Positions 25,476 through 34,392 of a stretch of 64,000 nucleotides of DNA are shown here, one piece after another. Within the stretch, counting starts at the first letter, position 1, and every line of letters begins with the position of its first letter. Origin of the DNA: Cytophagales bacterium (GTDB lineage: Bacteria > Bacteroidota > Bacteroidia > Cytophagales > Cyclobacteriaceae); the NCBI GenBank assembly GCA_027317105.1, contig DAHVFH010000156.1:1-64000 (forward strand). The letters are read 5' to 3'. Below the pieces are notes generated by a model. That model saw only the letters and a program-made list of their open reading frames with translations. It was not told where the DNA came from and did not search any database. Position numbers and translations under genes: made by a program.

Positions 25476-25683
25476 AATGTAAAACAGTTAGGGTAAGAAA
25501 GATAGAAAAATATCTGCTGTGATTCCGGGTTGTTCTTTATGAGCGGTCGAAAAAGGGTGGCTCACGAAACTGAGCAAGGCATTTGATTGATGGTGGGTTC
25601 GAAAAGGAAATTGGTTCTCCAAGGCTCGAAGCACGAAACGGAAGTTATGGCCTGGGGGTTTAAATTTCAAATAGGGTATTGAG

Positions 25684-26208
25684 TTAACGCATGCCAATAA
25701 AATGCTGCGTATAACTATTTGGTGTCCCCGCAAAGTTAAAGGTGTAGTTGAATGACTTGCCATTCATATCGAAATAGCCGTAATGCATATCACCAGGTTT
25801 GTGTTCTGCACTCATGTGTTGTTGCCATGAGGTCCCGTTCCCCATATTTCCCATCATTTGATTGTTGCTTCCCATCATTTGACTACCGGTCGACATGTTG
25901 TGACCGTATTGATTCTTGAAATCATTGCCTGTAAGACATACCCTCATCATATTTCCATCTGGATATAGTCCAAGAGACAATGTTGTATCGAATTTAGCGC
26001 TGTAACAGTGGACTCGGATGTTATTATCATTAATGGAGGTGATTTCAGCTGTTGCCGCCACTCCAGTCTGTGACAGGCTTGACGTTAGCGTGCCTTGATA
26101 CGTGCCAATAATCTGATTTGATAGTTTGGGACTAGCTGCATTGTTCATATTACAAGAAATTACAGTTGATGCCAAAGCTATACCCAGCACAATTTTTATA
26201 GTTTTCAT
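25684..26208 (-). CDS. Met-rich lipoprotein, possible metal binding
   Basis: A 174-residue predicted lipoprotein: MKTIKIVLGIALASTVISC has a lipobox Cys at residue 19. The first half is beta-rich (IIGTYQGTLTSSL). The C-terminal half has Met/His-rich motifs (GSQMMGSNNQMMGNMGNG and QQHMSAEHKPGDMHYGYF) like those in copper- or silver-handling periplasmic proteins. Metal binding is inference from composition and from the copper genes further right. The gene is separated from them by the transposon and several unrelated genes. Confidence 0.6.
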   Translation of the reverse strand: MKTIKIVLGIALASTVISCNMNNAASPKLSNQIIGTYQGTLTSSLSQTGVAATAEITSINDNNIRVHCYSAKFDTTLSLGLYPDGNMMRVCLTGNDFKNQYGHNMSTGSQMMGSNNQMMGNMGNGTSWQQHMSAEHKPGDMHYGYFDMNGKSFNYTFNFAGTPNSYTQHFIGMR

Positions 26209-26649
26209 ATTACCTTATTTAGTATCCATTTTTAAGTCTATCCATCTCACGTTGACCATGAGGTTCGGTCAATGATGTGAAAACTTAAATTGCCAATTCG
26301 CCTGTCACAACCCTGACCCACCATTTGCATAGTTACGCAGAAGGTAATATTCGGTCAGTGACCGATGTCACACAATAGAGCGATTAAAATCATACCTAAA
26401 TATTTCTGGCCTTACACTTGAAATCAAGCCGTCTCAAGAGTAAGTCAAATGAATAACTTAACCGAAATAACAATGAGGAAGACGCGAATTACGAAGTAAC
26501 ATCATCAACATGCGCAAGCAGTAATAAATGCGTCATTTACTGGTGCAAAAGGAAAACTAATATTAATTACCTCTGACCCTGATAAAGGTCATAGGCTCAA
26601 AATCAGGATTTATAAATATTTACGCGAAATACTTAAAATCAAAATCGCA
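26209..26649. promoter_or_regulatory. Divergent intergenic region with palindrome TCGGTCAGTGACCGA
   Basis: This 441-bp gap separates two divergent genes. It holds a perfect 7+7 palindrome around a central G (26351-26365) and a second half-site TTCGGTCA at 26264-26271 (also at 26350-26357). The arrangement suggests an operator for the Met-rich lipoprotein gene, the secreted-protein gene, or both. No regulator was identified for it. Confidence 0.4.
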
Positions 26650-27231
26650 ATGAAAACAAAACAAGCCATCATTATCCCAAGCCTTTTGATAATGGTATGC
26701 ACCGTTGCCTTCTCTCAAAAGGATAGCAGTGGAATCTATTTCAAGGCAAGTGATTATATCCATCACAAACTAAGCTTAGCTATTAATTGCAAAACGCAGA
26801 AACATAAAATAAATGATGAAATGATATTTCATCCAAAGGAGATTTCGGTCAAACACAACGGGACCGCTTATAAATATCCCAAGGATTCTGTGTATGCGAT
26901 AAAATACTGTGATGGCTCCATTGTTAGGATTTATGATAACTCCGAATACCCGCTAATAAATCCGGATGAGGCAATAATGATTTACAAGATGATTTCAGGT
27001 TCGGCTGGAAAGGGAGGCTCATCCACGACAAACTACTATTTCAGTAAAGACGCAAACAGTAAATTAAGTGATTTGACTATTCTCAATATTAAAAAGGCGT
27101 TTCCTGATAATCACAAGTTTCATGATGCCTTGGATGCGGAATTTAAATCTAATGATGAGCTGGCACAATATGATTCATTTCACAAGGTATATAAAATCAA
27201 CAGGCTTTATTCCAATAGCATAAGTCATTGA
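26650..27231 (+). CDS. Secreted hypothetical protein (193 aa)
   Basis: A signal peptide (MKTKQAIIIPSLLIMVCTVAFSQ) precedes a mixed domain with ISVKHNGTAYKYPKDSVYAI, a pattern of small periplasmic Bacteroidetes proteins. The C-terminal part (AFPDNHKFHDALDAEF...) is repeated as a decayed fragment at 27745-27890, so a second copy once existed. I do not recognise a function. Confidence 0.65.
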   Translation: MKTKQAIIIPSLLIMVCTVAFSQKDSSGIYFKASDYIHHKLSLAINCKTQKHKINDEMIFHPKEISVKHNGTAYKYPKDSVYAIKYCDGSIVRIYDNSEYPLINPDEAIMIYKMISGSAGKGGSSTTNYYFSKDANSKLSDLTILNIKKAFPDNHKFHDALDAEFKSNDELAQYDSFHKVYKINRLYSNSISH

Positions 27232-27334
27232 GCCATTTAATTTAACAGAAAAAAAACTGTTTGAAACTAAACCGAACAAATTTAAAAATGGGAACAACCG
27301 CAAAATCAACGCGGTTCAATCCATTGTCATTTCA

Positions 27335-27426
27335 AATGCCAATTCATTAATTGGCATTGTTACTGTTCTCTGATAGGGGTTATTGTTCTTTTGGAAAACT
27401 CAGGCAATGCTTGAGTTTTCTTTTTT
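27335..27426 (+). terminator. Two hairpins, the second a strong rho-independent terminator
   Basis: AATGCCAATT (27335-27344) pairs with AATTGGCATT (27349-27358) around a 4-base loop. Then GAAAACTCA (27394-27402) pairs with TGAGTTTTC (27412-27420), followed directly by TTTTTT. The second is a typical terminator for the secreted-protein gene upstream. Confidence 0.75.
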
Positions 27427-27542
27427 AGTTTGGTATTAATTTTAATGAACACTGAATCAGTCATTCCGGAAATTGCGCATCACTTAGTTCGAAAACTTGG
27501 CTCACGCCCACCCACTTCGAATTTCAAAAGACCAAATAAAGC

Positions 27543-27706
27543 CTTGCGATTGGCATTGAAATGTCAACGGGTCTGATGCTTTTCAAATTTTTGTGGGCAA
27601 CTACAACCGCATTTTGCAGCAAGTGAATTACTTCCTGAACGAGAACAAACTGTCCGAAAAACAATTCTTGATCGGATTTAATATTAACCGTCTTAGGAGC
27701 TTTTAA
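27543..27706 (+). pseudogene. Remnant of a DUF5777 outer-membrane protein gene (3' end)
   Basis: The sequence corresponds to the last about 54 codons of the DUF5777 gene that ends at 48565. Matching features include CTTGCGATTGGCATTGAAATG (I-G-I-E-M), the block encoding NYFLNENKLSEKQF and the end NINRL. A one-base deletion after the S-T-G codons breaks the frame, and no 5' part is present. It is a decayed duplicate of the intact gene in region 6. Confidence 0.8.
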
Positions 27707-27744
27707 CGTATATTCCGCAATTCAGGAGCTTACACTATTTAATC

Positions 27745-27890
27745 TAAAAAAAGTGCTTTCCCTGACAACCACAAATTTCATGATGTACTAGATGCTGAAT
27801 TCAAATCTGACGATGAACTGGCTAAATATTGATTCATTTCACAAAGTATATAAAGTTAACAGACGTTATTCCAATAACCTGATTCACTAA
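27745..27890 (+). pseudogene. Remnant duplicate of the 26650-27231 gene (3' end)
   Basis: The sequence encodes FPDNHKFHDVLDAEFKSDDE, almost the same as the C-terminus of the intact gene at 26650-27231. An extra base near AAATATTGATTC introduces a stop, and the remaining codons (HKVYKVNRRYSNN-like) continue in another frame. No start or signal peptide is present. It ends 12 bases before ldhA. Confidence 0.8.
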
Positions 27891-27902
27891 GATTATTCGC
27901 TC

Positions 27903-28892
27903 ATGCAAGTCGCGGTTTACAGCACCCATAAGTTCGAGAGGGAATACCTCAAAAAAGCTTTGTCGAATTACCAATTGCTCTTACTGGAAACCCGACTCAC
28001 TTTGGAAACGGCAAGTTTGGCGCAAGGAAGTCAAGCCGTTTCTATTTTTGTAAATGATGATGCATCAGCACCGGTGCTCCAAAAGCTACAGGAAGTCGGG
28101 GTAAAATATTTAGCTCTTCGATCAGCAGGATACAATCATGTAGATCTGAAGGAAGCGGGCCGTCTTGGAATAAGAGTAGCCCGTGTTCCTGAATATTCAC
28201 CGGCAGCGATAGCAGAGCATACCATTGCGCTGATGCTCGCGTTGAATCGAAAACTTATTAAAGCACACAGCCGGGTTCGGGATATGAACTTCTCATTGGA
28301 TGGGCTGGCTGGCTTTGACATGTCTGGAAAAACGGCAGGTATCATTGGCACTGGCAAGATCGGTAGTGCGGTAGCCCGAATCCTTCACGGATTTGAATGT
28401 AAAATATTGGCATACGATCCGCATCAAAACGAAGAGCTAAAAATCAAGTACAATGTGCAATATCTGGATTGCCTGACGGTGTGCCAACAGTCAGATATTA
28501 TCACACTACACCTTCCTTTGACAAACGAATCCAGGTACATTATAAATGAAGAGTGTATTAACAATATGAAGCATGGAACAATGCTGATCAACACGAGTAG
28601 GGGCGGATTAGTAAATACGAAAGACGTGATCAAAGCTCTAAAGACGGGAAAGATCGGATTCTTTGGAATGGATGTCTACGAGGAAGAAGAAGGGTTGTTC
28701 TTTGAAGACCATTCCGATGACATTCTTCAGGATGACGTAATCTCCCGCTTGATGTCTTTTCAAAATGTTATCATCACAAGTCATCAAGCTTTTTTAACTC
28801 ATGAGGCGCTGCTTAAGATAGCGGAGACCACCAGTCACAATCTGGATTGTTGGGAGAAAGGCATTCCTTCAGAGAATGAATTACAACTTTAA
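27903..28892 (+). CDS. ldhA: D-lactate dehydrogenase / 2-hydroxyacid dehydrogenase
   Basis: A 329-residue protein of the D-isomer 2-hydroxyacid dehydrogenase family. The NAD-binding motif GIIGTGKIGSAVARIL (about residues 144-159), the substrate Arg context LALRSAGYNHVDL, LINTSRGGLVNT with the catalytic Arg, and the late ITSHQAFLT with the catalytic His are visible. The N-terminus MQVAVYSTHKFEREYL matches fermentative LdhA. It would reduce pyruvate to D-lactate with NADH in the cytoplasm, regenerating NAD+ when oxygen is low. It lies just after two gene remnants. Confidence 0.85.
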   Translation: MQVAVYSTHKFEREYLKKALSNYQLLLLETRLTLETASLAQGSQAVSIFVNDDASAPVLQKLQEVGVKYLALRSAGYNHVDLKEAGRLGIRVARVPEYSPAAIAEHTIALMLALNRKLIKAHSRVRDMNFSLDGLAGFDMSGKTAGIIGTGKIGSAVARILHGFECKILAYDPHQNEELKIKYNVQYLDCLTVCQQSDIITLHLPLTNESRYIINEECINNMKHGTMLINTSRGGLVNTKDVIKALKTGKIGFFGMDVYEEEEGLFFEDHSDDILQDDVISRLMSFQNVIITSHQAFLTHEALLKIAETTSHNLDCWEKGIPSENELQL

Positions 28893-29267
28893 AATCTTAA
28901 TTGCATTCTGTTTTCAGAAATGATCTGGATATTCTAATAAAAATCCATTGCCACTGAATGCGCGAAGTGGATATAGATGGGCTTTTGCTTGGATGCAGTC
29001 AAACACATGAGGCCACTTGTTCTCAGGAAGCATTGCGGAAGATGTGGTGAACCTCATCGATTGTCCAATTTGGACCTGTGCCAAGGATTAGATTAATTAT
29101 TTTTTAGTTGAGGCCAATTTTGCAAACGAGTGAAATTCAATTTTGAGCTGTTTATTTAAAAAAAGAACTATATGTTTTAATTTGATGGCTTAAGTTGAAC
29201 GCCTTTTAGTAGATTTATCCAATAAATTTATAAAACACGGCCATAAATCACCTAATACCAAAGAAAT
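28893..29267. other. 375-bp intergenic region
   Basis: No convincing gene was found. A short minus-strand frame near 29030-29090 (encoding N-W-T-I-D-E-V-H-H-I-F) looks protein-like but is too short to assign. The A/T-rich part 29090-29260 probably contains the promoter of the interrupted gene at 29268. Confidence 0.4.
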
Positions 29268-29434
29268 ATGAAAACCACTGCAAGCGCATTTTTTATCATT
29301 GCAATCTTGATCGCATCATTTTCAAACCTAATCGCACAAGAGAATTACAAACATCCCCATCTCAATTCATCAGGCCAAGTATTGGATTCAACTGGGACAA
29401 AATTAGGATGGATCAAAGAAGGCGTGATCTATAA
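29268..29434 (+). pseudogene. 5' part of a secreted protein gene interrupted by the Tn3-family transposon
   Basis: The first 55 codons start MKTTASAFFIIAILIASFSN, a signal peptide, and continue with HLNSSGQVLDSTGTKLGWIK and EGVIY. The frame then runs into the left inverted repeat and stops at 29471. Joining 29434 to 39094 restores an in-frame 141-residue product (IKEGVIY then NAKGEKVGKIEKDELFDYKG) built of repeated GxxxGxIxxDG-type units like beta-flower proteins. Confidence 0.85.
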
Positions 29435-29472
29435 GGGGTCACCTCACGAAACGGATTATAAAGTACGCTAAC
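29430..29472 (+). repeat. Left target duplication TATAA plus 38-bp inverted repeat (IRL)
   Basis: TATAA at 29430-29434 is the target duplication; the 38-bp inverted repeat follows at 29435-29472. It begins GGGGTCACCTCACGAAACGG, and matches the right repeat at 35 of 38 positions (differences at 7, 34 and 38). The GGGG start, 38-bp length and 5-bp duplication are typical of Tn3-family elements. Confidence 0.95.
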
Positions 29473-29493
29473 AGGTCAATCACGAAATAGTAC

Positions 29494-29880
29494 TCATGGG
29501 TTACTATGGTCGCCAACGTATAACCCGACAAAAACCGCTGCCAAACAAAGAAGTAAACTTATTACGATATAGCTGATGGTGACGAAGTGAAAACCACCTT
29601 GCAAAAGGGTAAGTGTTTCGGCGCTAAAACTTGAAAACGTGCTGAAGCCGCCGCAAAAACCCACAGTCCAGAAAAATCGCAGGCCAGGCGAAATCAATTG
29701 ACGATGATCTGCGAACCCCACTATATAGCCCAACAACAGACATGCCACAACGTTGACCACCAATGTACCAAACGGAAAGTTAAGATCGTGCAAGGAGTTG
29801 ATCCAGCGGCCTAAAACAAACCTCACCACACTGCCTGCTCCACCGCCGACAAAAACTAACATCACGTCAAATCCACGCAT
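29494..29880 (-). CDS. crcB: Fluoride channel CrcB/Fluc
   Basis: With ATG 29880 the protein has 128 residues and four hydrophobic segments. Family motifs are visible: GGGAGSVVRF near the N-terminus, FGTLVVNVVACLLLG, and FCGGFSTFSSFSAE, the polar track of Fluc channels. It is an inner-membrane dimeric channel that exports fluoride. It is the last gene before the left inverted repeat and runs in the direction of the haloperoxidase-like and TonB genes. A longer TTG start at 29910 is possible. No clear fluoride riboswitch was seen upstream. Confidence 0.9.
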   Translation of the reverse strand: MRGFDVMLVFVGGGAGSVVRFVLGRWINSLHDLNFPFGTLVVNVVACLLLGYIVGFADHRQLISPGLRFFWTVGFCGGFSTFSSFSAETLTLLQGGFHFVTISYIVISLLLCLAAVFVGLYVGDHSNP

Positions 29881-30029
29881 CGCTTTCGGGTTTGTAAGAA
29901 TCGTAAACAATCAGCGGCCACACTATAGAAAGGTAGTAGAAAAAATTGTAAATCTGGGATGAGAGTTTTGTCCAAATTATTTGAATAAGCATTCATCGGG
30001 ATGAGTTACACGCCCCGAAAATAGACTAT

Positions 30030-31355
30030 TCAATTTTTATGGGTCCGTAATTTGGACATAATGAACTCCCCAGCCTGCTTCCCCTGAACTTTCCCAATCT
30101 CACAAGCTGGCAGATAGTGAATTCCTCCGTATACTCTGCTTACAGCGGCTTCTTGCGAAGCCTGTAAAAATGATTTGAATTTTCTGGGTGGCATCCCATA
30201 CTCAACCTCGGTTGAGTCCGTGTAAGAAAAATTATCACCAAACAAATCGGTTAGTGCGGTTGCCGCAGATGTTGAAATTACAGCATGGCCACTGGTATAT
30301 TCGGGAAACGGCGGGGTCTGTAATAATGGAACCCAGTTTTCATCTATGTTCTGATTAATATATGTTTCAGGACGTACCGATTTAGATCTGTATTTTTCAT
30401 CCCAGCAAACAATGAAAGCGTCAGCCAATGAAAAAGCTACGCGTAAATATGCTTCTGCTGATTTTACCATGTTGGAATGTGTGTTGGTACAGACCACCCG
30501 GGTGATATTGATCCAATGACCTCCTGGGGAGATTTTTTTTGTGGCGAACATTACATGGCCTTTCACATTCATAACAAACGGGTTACAATCCCAGAAACTT
30601 GCAATTGCACGTTGTTCATAGGTCATGTTTTTTCCGGTTTCATAAACGTAATAGGCATCTTTAAAAAATTGGCTCGTTTTATCTGTTGAAAAGGCCGACG
30701 GAGGCACTGGTTTAAACTGTTGGGCGGAGTCGATTACGAAAGTCCGGATCTTATTCCAATGGGGCTCGACGGCATCCATATAAGCCGGCGGAGTCGGCTG
30801 CCAAGTTGCAGGGTTGTGCTCGATGGAGTATTTCGGAAACGTGCGCGATTCCTTGTAATTATCTTTTGATGACCATCTAATCACGTGTTTGGCAATACTG
30901 TCGCCAAAGGCAATCGATCTGTTCATTACACTCTTGGGAACGTCTGCATCCTTGAATGCCTGAATCTCTCGCTCGTAAAATTTATCCAAATCATCTTCCG
31001 AGAAAATCAACGCTCTTCCAACTTTGAGAATTGCTTCTGTTGCAGCTAATGGATAACAATATTCCTTAGTAGAATCAGGCTGCGGAAACTTATCAAGCCC
31101 TTTTAATTGGCCAGCCATGCTCAGGTAATTTCTATCTTGGTGAATGATGGCCTCATACCCTGCCAGGGATACATAAGCGTATATCCGGCTTGCTACCGGT
31201 GGTGAAAAGATATCATGGACTATACGATCAGTAATTTCTTTGATCGATCGGTGAAGGTATTCAGGATCTTGAGTTTTAGCCTTGTATAACCCTGAGTTTT
31301 CCTGACATGATGCAATAAGTAAAACCAGGAAAAGTAATGGAATAATTCTATTCAT
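30030..31355 (-). CDS. Vanadium-dependent haloperoxidase / PAP2-like lipoprotein
   Basis: Starting at ATG 31355 (MNRIIPLLFLVLLIASC, lipobox Cys) the protein has 441 residues. The vanadate/phosphate-binding motif of the vanadium haloperoxidase and PAP2 superfamily is complete: KSVRPETY, then YTSGHAVIS, then SRVYGGIHY. It may be a periplasmic phosphatase or a haloperoxidase; sequence alone cannot decide. It starts 52 bases after the TonB receptor gene, suggesting one operon. The upstream extension to 31433 lacks a signal peptide and is not used. Confidence 0.8.
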   Translation of the reverse strand: MNRIIPLLFLVLLIASCQENSGLYKAKTQDPEYLHRSIKEITDRIVHDIFSPPVASRIYAYVSLAGYEAIIHQDRNYLSMAGQLKGLDKFPQPDSTKEYCYPLAATEAILKVGRALIFSEDDLDKFYEREIQAFKDADVPKSVMNRSIAFGDSIAKHVIRWSSKDNYKESRTFPKYSIEHNPATWQPTPPAYMDAVEPHWNKIRTFVIDSAQQFKPVPPSAFSTDKTSQFFKDAYYVYETGKNMTYEQRAIASFWDCNPFVMNVKGHVMFATKKISPGGHWINITRVVCTNTHSNMVKSAEAYLRVAFSLADAFIVCWDEKYRSKSVRPETYINQNIDENWVPLLQTPPFPEYTSGHAVISTSAATALTDLFGDNFSYTDSTEVEYGMPPRKFKSFLQASQEAAVSRVYGGIHYLPACEIGKVQGKQAGEFIMSKLRTHKN

Positions 31356-31407
31356 AATTTGCATGTCTTTGTAGTAATGATCCATTTGATGAAAGGATTT
31401 TGTGAGT

Positions 31408-33594
31408 TTATATTTTAAAGCCCAGTGTAACATACATCGTTCTGCCGTCCGCTGGTAAAATCCCCGGTCCCGGATACATGTTTATTCTTCGGCTGAAGTA
31501 CATCGTGTTTGCAAGATTATTGATGCCCGCCGAGATATGGTACTGATGTAAAAAACGGTAGTTGATGGCCCAGTCATAAATTGTATAGGATGGTACAACA
31601 CCAACAACACCAGTCGCGCTAAACACCGTGTTATTTGCATCATTAAACTTCTGGCTCGTGTAGCTAGCTTGAATTGTAGTTGAAAGCCCTTTATGTGCAA
31701 ACTCCAGTCCGAACCTGTTTATCCAATCAGGGACTCCTTCCACGTGATTCCCAACCAAAGAAATGTTATCAGTGTTATTGCTTAATGCGCCGCTGACATA
31801 GCGTGCATTGGTGTAGGCGACAGAACTAAACAATCGTACGTCCGTGTTCTTGATATTTCCCTGGGCGGCTTTCAGTAAAGAAAGATTCAAGTAAAGCTCA
31901 AAACCTTTTGCAACCGAATTTCCAATATTGGTGGTAAATTGATAGGTTGACCCGTTACTTGATGTTTCCGTGAGATTGCCGATTTTGTCTCCGTAAAAAA
32001 GATAAAAACCATTAATATCAAATTTTAAAAGGTCAGAAACTTGCCCGCGATAGCCCGCATCAATATCATATCCCTTGCTATCCTTAAGGTTTGGATCTAT
32101 TAAACCTAATTGATCAGCTGGTGTGATGTTAGCATAGAGAAAGGGCCGGTAAGCTTGGGAAATGTTTCCATAAAGTTGACCGTTTTTATCGACTAAATAT
32201 TGCATGCCCATTCCAAAAAGTGGAAACACCCGATTTCCTTTGTATGACACTGGAAAGGTTGCTTTATTGATTACCCCGGTAAGGTCTGAATTGATTACTT
32301 CGTAACGAAGCCCTGGCGTTACAGAAAACCTTTCGCTAAGCTGAAACATATTTTCGACAAATCCGGCATAGTTTGTTGTTCGGAAGACAAGGTCAATGCC
32401 GTATTGCCCGATTACAGTCATATCGTAGTCACTCCCAGTCGTTCCTTTCCCTTTTTGCCTGCGTTTAGTTTGTTCGTCAGAATAACGAATACCTCCGGCG
32501 AATGTCGCCTTTATACGACCAAGCTCATAGTGATGCAGCAATCTGCCTTCAAGCGTAACTCCTGTATAAAAGTCGCGATCAACTTGTCTTGGGTTGTAAG
32601 AGCCAATAGTCGAGTTGACAGTATCCATCACGTTAGGGGTATTAATGAATTGCACACTGCTTCGCTCGCCCCAGATACCATTGGTAGTAACTTTAAGAAG
32701 CGTCCTTTTCGACACTGAGTAGTTAAGGATCACTGAAGGGATATTGATCTTTGGGCTAAAAAAATTACGTGATCGAAAAGACTGTTGTGCGTTTTGATTG
32801 AACTGTGCATCTGTTAAACCGCCAGCAATCTGTTGTCGATAATCCATTCGCGAAAACTGAAATGACAAGCTTCCTTTTTTAGAAAAATTGTATTTGATAT
32901 TCGCGTAGAAGGATTGATAGTTAAATGCAGCATTCGGCCTCCATCCATCGCCATGCCTGTTGTCGTAGTAGGCATAGTAGTTCACTTTGCCGACTGTTCC
33001 TCCAACGGCGTTATATGAATTAAAGAAATTATATGAGCCAGTAGTTTGCTCACTCTCCAATGAAAAAGCTTTTGTGCTATCGCCTTCCTTCATCACAAAA
33101 TTCATCATCCCTCCAAACTGACTTCCGAATTGTAGGGCAGCGGAACCCCTGACCAATTGAACTTGCCGTACTCCCTGCATTGGAACAGTGTAATGATTCT
33201 CCGGGTACCCAAAGATATCCGAGTTTGTGCCGTACCCATTCTGACGCATATTCATTTCTATACATCTATGCGAATCAGTTCCACGCGTCCCAATATTCAA
33301 TTGTGTTCCGGCTCCATCCATGTCCCAGGTATTGATCCCGGGGATTTTAGCGAACATCATTCTGGCAACGTTTTGAGGAAGATTTGCTTCCCCATTGTTC
33401 AAAAGAATAACATTAGTTTTCTTTCCGGAGAAAATATTGACTCCCTGAACATCAGGTAAGTATTGCCTTTCCGAAATTCCTTGCACTGTTACCTGATTTA
33501 ATATTTTAGCTGGCAAGGAGTCGGGCTCATTTTTTTGTGCAATGCCAGAGATATATTGAGTTATTAATAAGAAGAATATAAATATGTTTTTCAT
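31408..33594 (-). CDS. TonB-dependent receptor (FecA-like)
   Basis: A 728-residue outer-membrane receptor: signal peptide MKNIFIFFLLITQYISGIAQ, plug domain (about residues 45-170) with VARMMFAKIPGINTWDMDG, NIGTRGTDSHRC and VQLVRGSAALQFGSQFGG, then a 22-strand-type barrel ending in YVTLGFKI with a terminal aromatic/hydrophobic signal. The plug resembles FecA-type siderophore receptors. The cargo taken up is unknown. It has no N-terminal carboxypeptidase-like extension, so it is not a SusC protein. It lies in a putative operon with the haloperoxidase-like lipoprotein. Confidence 0.85.
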   Translation of the reverse strand: MKNIFIFFLLITQYISGIAQKNEPDSLPAKILNQVTVQGISERQYLPDVQGVNIFSGKKTNVILLNNGEANLPQNVARMMFAKIPGINTWDMDGAGTQLNIGTRGTDSHRCIEMNMRQNGYGTNSDIFGYPENHYTVPMQGVRQVQLVRGSAALQFGSQFGGMMNFVMKEGDSTKAFSLESEQTTGSYNFFNSYNAVGGTVGKVNYYAYYDNRHGDGWRPNAAFNYQSFYANIKYNFSKKGSLSFQFSRMDYRQQIAGGLTDAQFNQNAQQSFRSRNFFSPKINIPSVILNYSVSKRTLLKVTTNGIWGERSSVQFINTPNVMDTVNSTIGSYNPRQVDRDFYTGVTLEGRLLHHYELGRIKATFAGGIRYSDEQTKRRQKGKGTTGSDYDMTVIGQYGIDLVFRTTNYAGFVENMFQLSERFSVTPGLRYEVINSDLTGVINKATFPVSYKGNRVFPLFGMGMQYLVDKNGQLYGNISQAYRPFLYANITPADQLGLIDPNLKDSKGYDIDAGYRGQVSDLLKFDINGFYLFYGDKIGNLTETSSNGSTYQFTTNIGNSVAKGFELYLNLSLLKAAQGNIKNTDVRLFSSVAYTNARYVSGALSNNTDNISLVGNHVEGVPDWINRFGLEFAHKGLSTTIQASYTSQKFNDANNTVFSATGVVGVVPSYTIYDWAINYRFLHQYHISAGINNLANTMYFSRRINMYPGPGILPADGRTMYVTLGFKI

Positions 33595-33736
33595 ACAGGT
33601 GTTTCATAAGTTTTAGTTGATAGAAAATAATGCAAGCTCCACCGTAATTCAGGATAGAATTGCAAAAAAGAAAAATGCATGCTATTCAGATCAATAGGCA
33701 ATTGGCATTTAAACCAATCAACATCAATCTGAATTG

Positions 33737-34285
33737 TTAGCAGTATTGTGGGGGGCGGAAAATTGAAGAAATAAAATCGAAACGATAAAGATTGGAAAAC
33801 CCAGAATATAAAACCTTGGTCAATGGTTTGTATGCCGGTTTGGGCCAAGCAACTTTTGAAACGTAGTCCTTGGATAAAGAATTAATCATCTTAAAACTTG
33901 AGTTTGCACTCCCAGCCCGCTTACCTGAAAACAACTTCGAATAGTCTGCGATTGCGGAATTTAATTTAGTGCTTTGATCGTCTTTTATACAAACCACATA
34001 GAGCATGCTGTGATAAAATTTCTGTTTAACCATTCTATAGACTTCCCCATTATAAACGAATTGCCCTTCAATAGTAGTGTACCCCTCAGAATCGGATGAA
34101 TATGGTAATTCAATCGGAATTGCCAGAATAAGGTTTCCACCAAGTTCGCTTGAATTTGCCTCTATCTTATGAAGCACCTGTTCAGTCATTTGCGTTTGAG
34201 CAAGAAAAATAAGGCCGTAATATTCAACGGAGTTGAATATTACTAGGAGAACAAAAAATGCGCAGAAAAGCCTTTTCATTTTCAA
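33737..34285 (-). CDS. Secreted/membrane hypothetical protein (182 aa)
   Basis: A hydrophobic N-terminus (MKMKRLFCAFFVLLVIFNSV) suggests a signal peptide or membrane anchor. The rest shows IPIELPYSSDSEGY, a Met/Tyr-rich strand (FYHSMLYVVCI) and a C-terminal FRPPQYC. I do not recognise the family. It stands upstream of the TonB receptor gene on the same strand, so it probably belongs to the transposon cargo operon. Confidence 0.6.
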   Translation of the reverse strand: MKMKRLFCAFFVLLVIFNSVEYYGLIFLAQTQMTEQVLHKIEANSSELGGNLILAIPIELPYSSDSEGYTTIEGQFVYNGEVYRMVKQKFYHSMLYVVCIKDDQSTKLNSAIADYSKLFSGKRAGSANSSFKMINSLSKDYVSKVAWPKPAYKPLTKVLYSGFSNLYRFDFISSIFRPPQYC

Positions 34286-34392
34286 TGGGACGCCAAAGTT
34301 AGAAATCTTGGTGCATATCTTAAAGTAAATACTTTAAATCTGAATAGGGGAACGCAACATAAAATAGATTACCTGGGACCTGAAATCAATTC

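Noticed and set aside
28970..29095. Possible gene fragment on the minus strand between ldhA and the interrupted gene
   Set aside because: A dozen protein-like codons are visible, but too little to identify a family or a frame.
29268..29471. A complete 67-residue secreted protein
   Set aside because: Its last 12 codons lie in the transposon's inverted repeat; it is the 5' part of an interrupted gene.
29881..30029. Fluoride riboswitch upstream of crcB
   Set aside because: A GATGAATGC segment superficially resembles part of the motif, but the conserved first stem and loop of the crcB RNA are not present.
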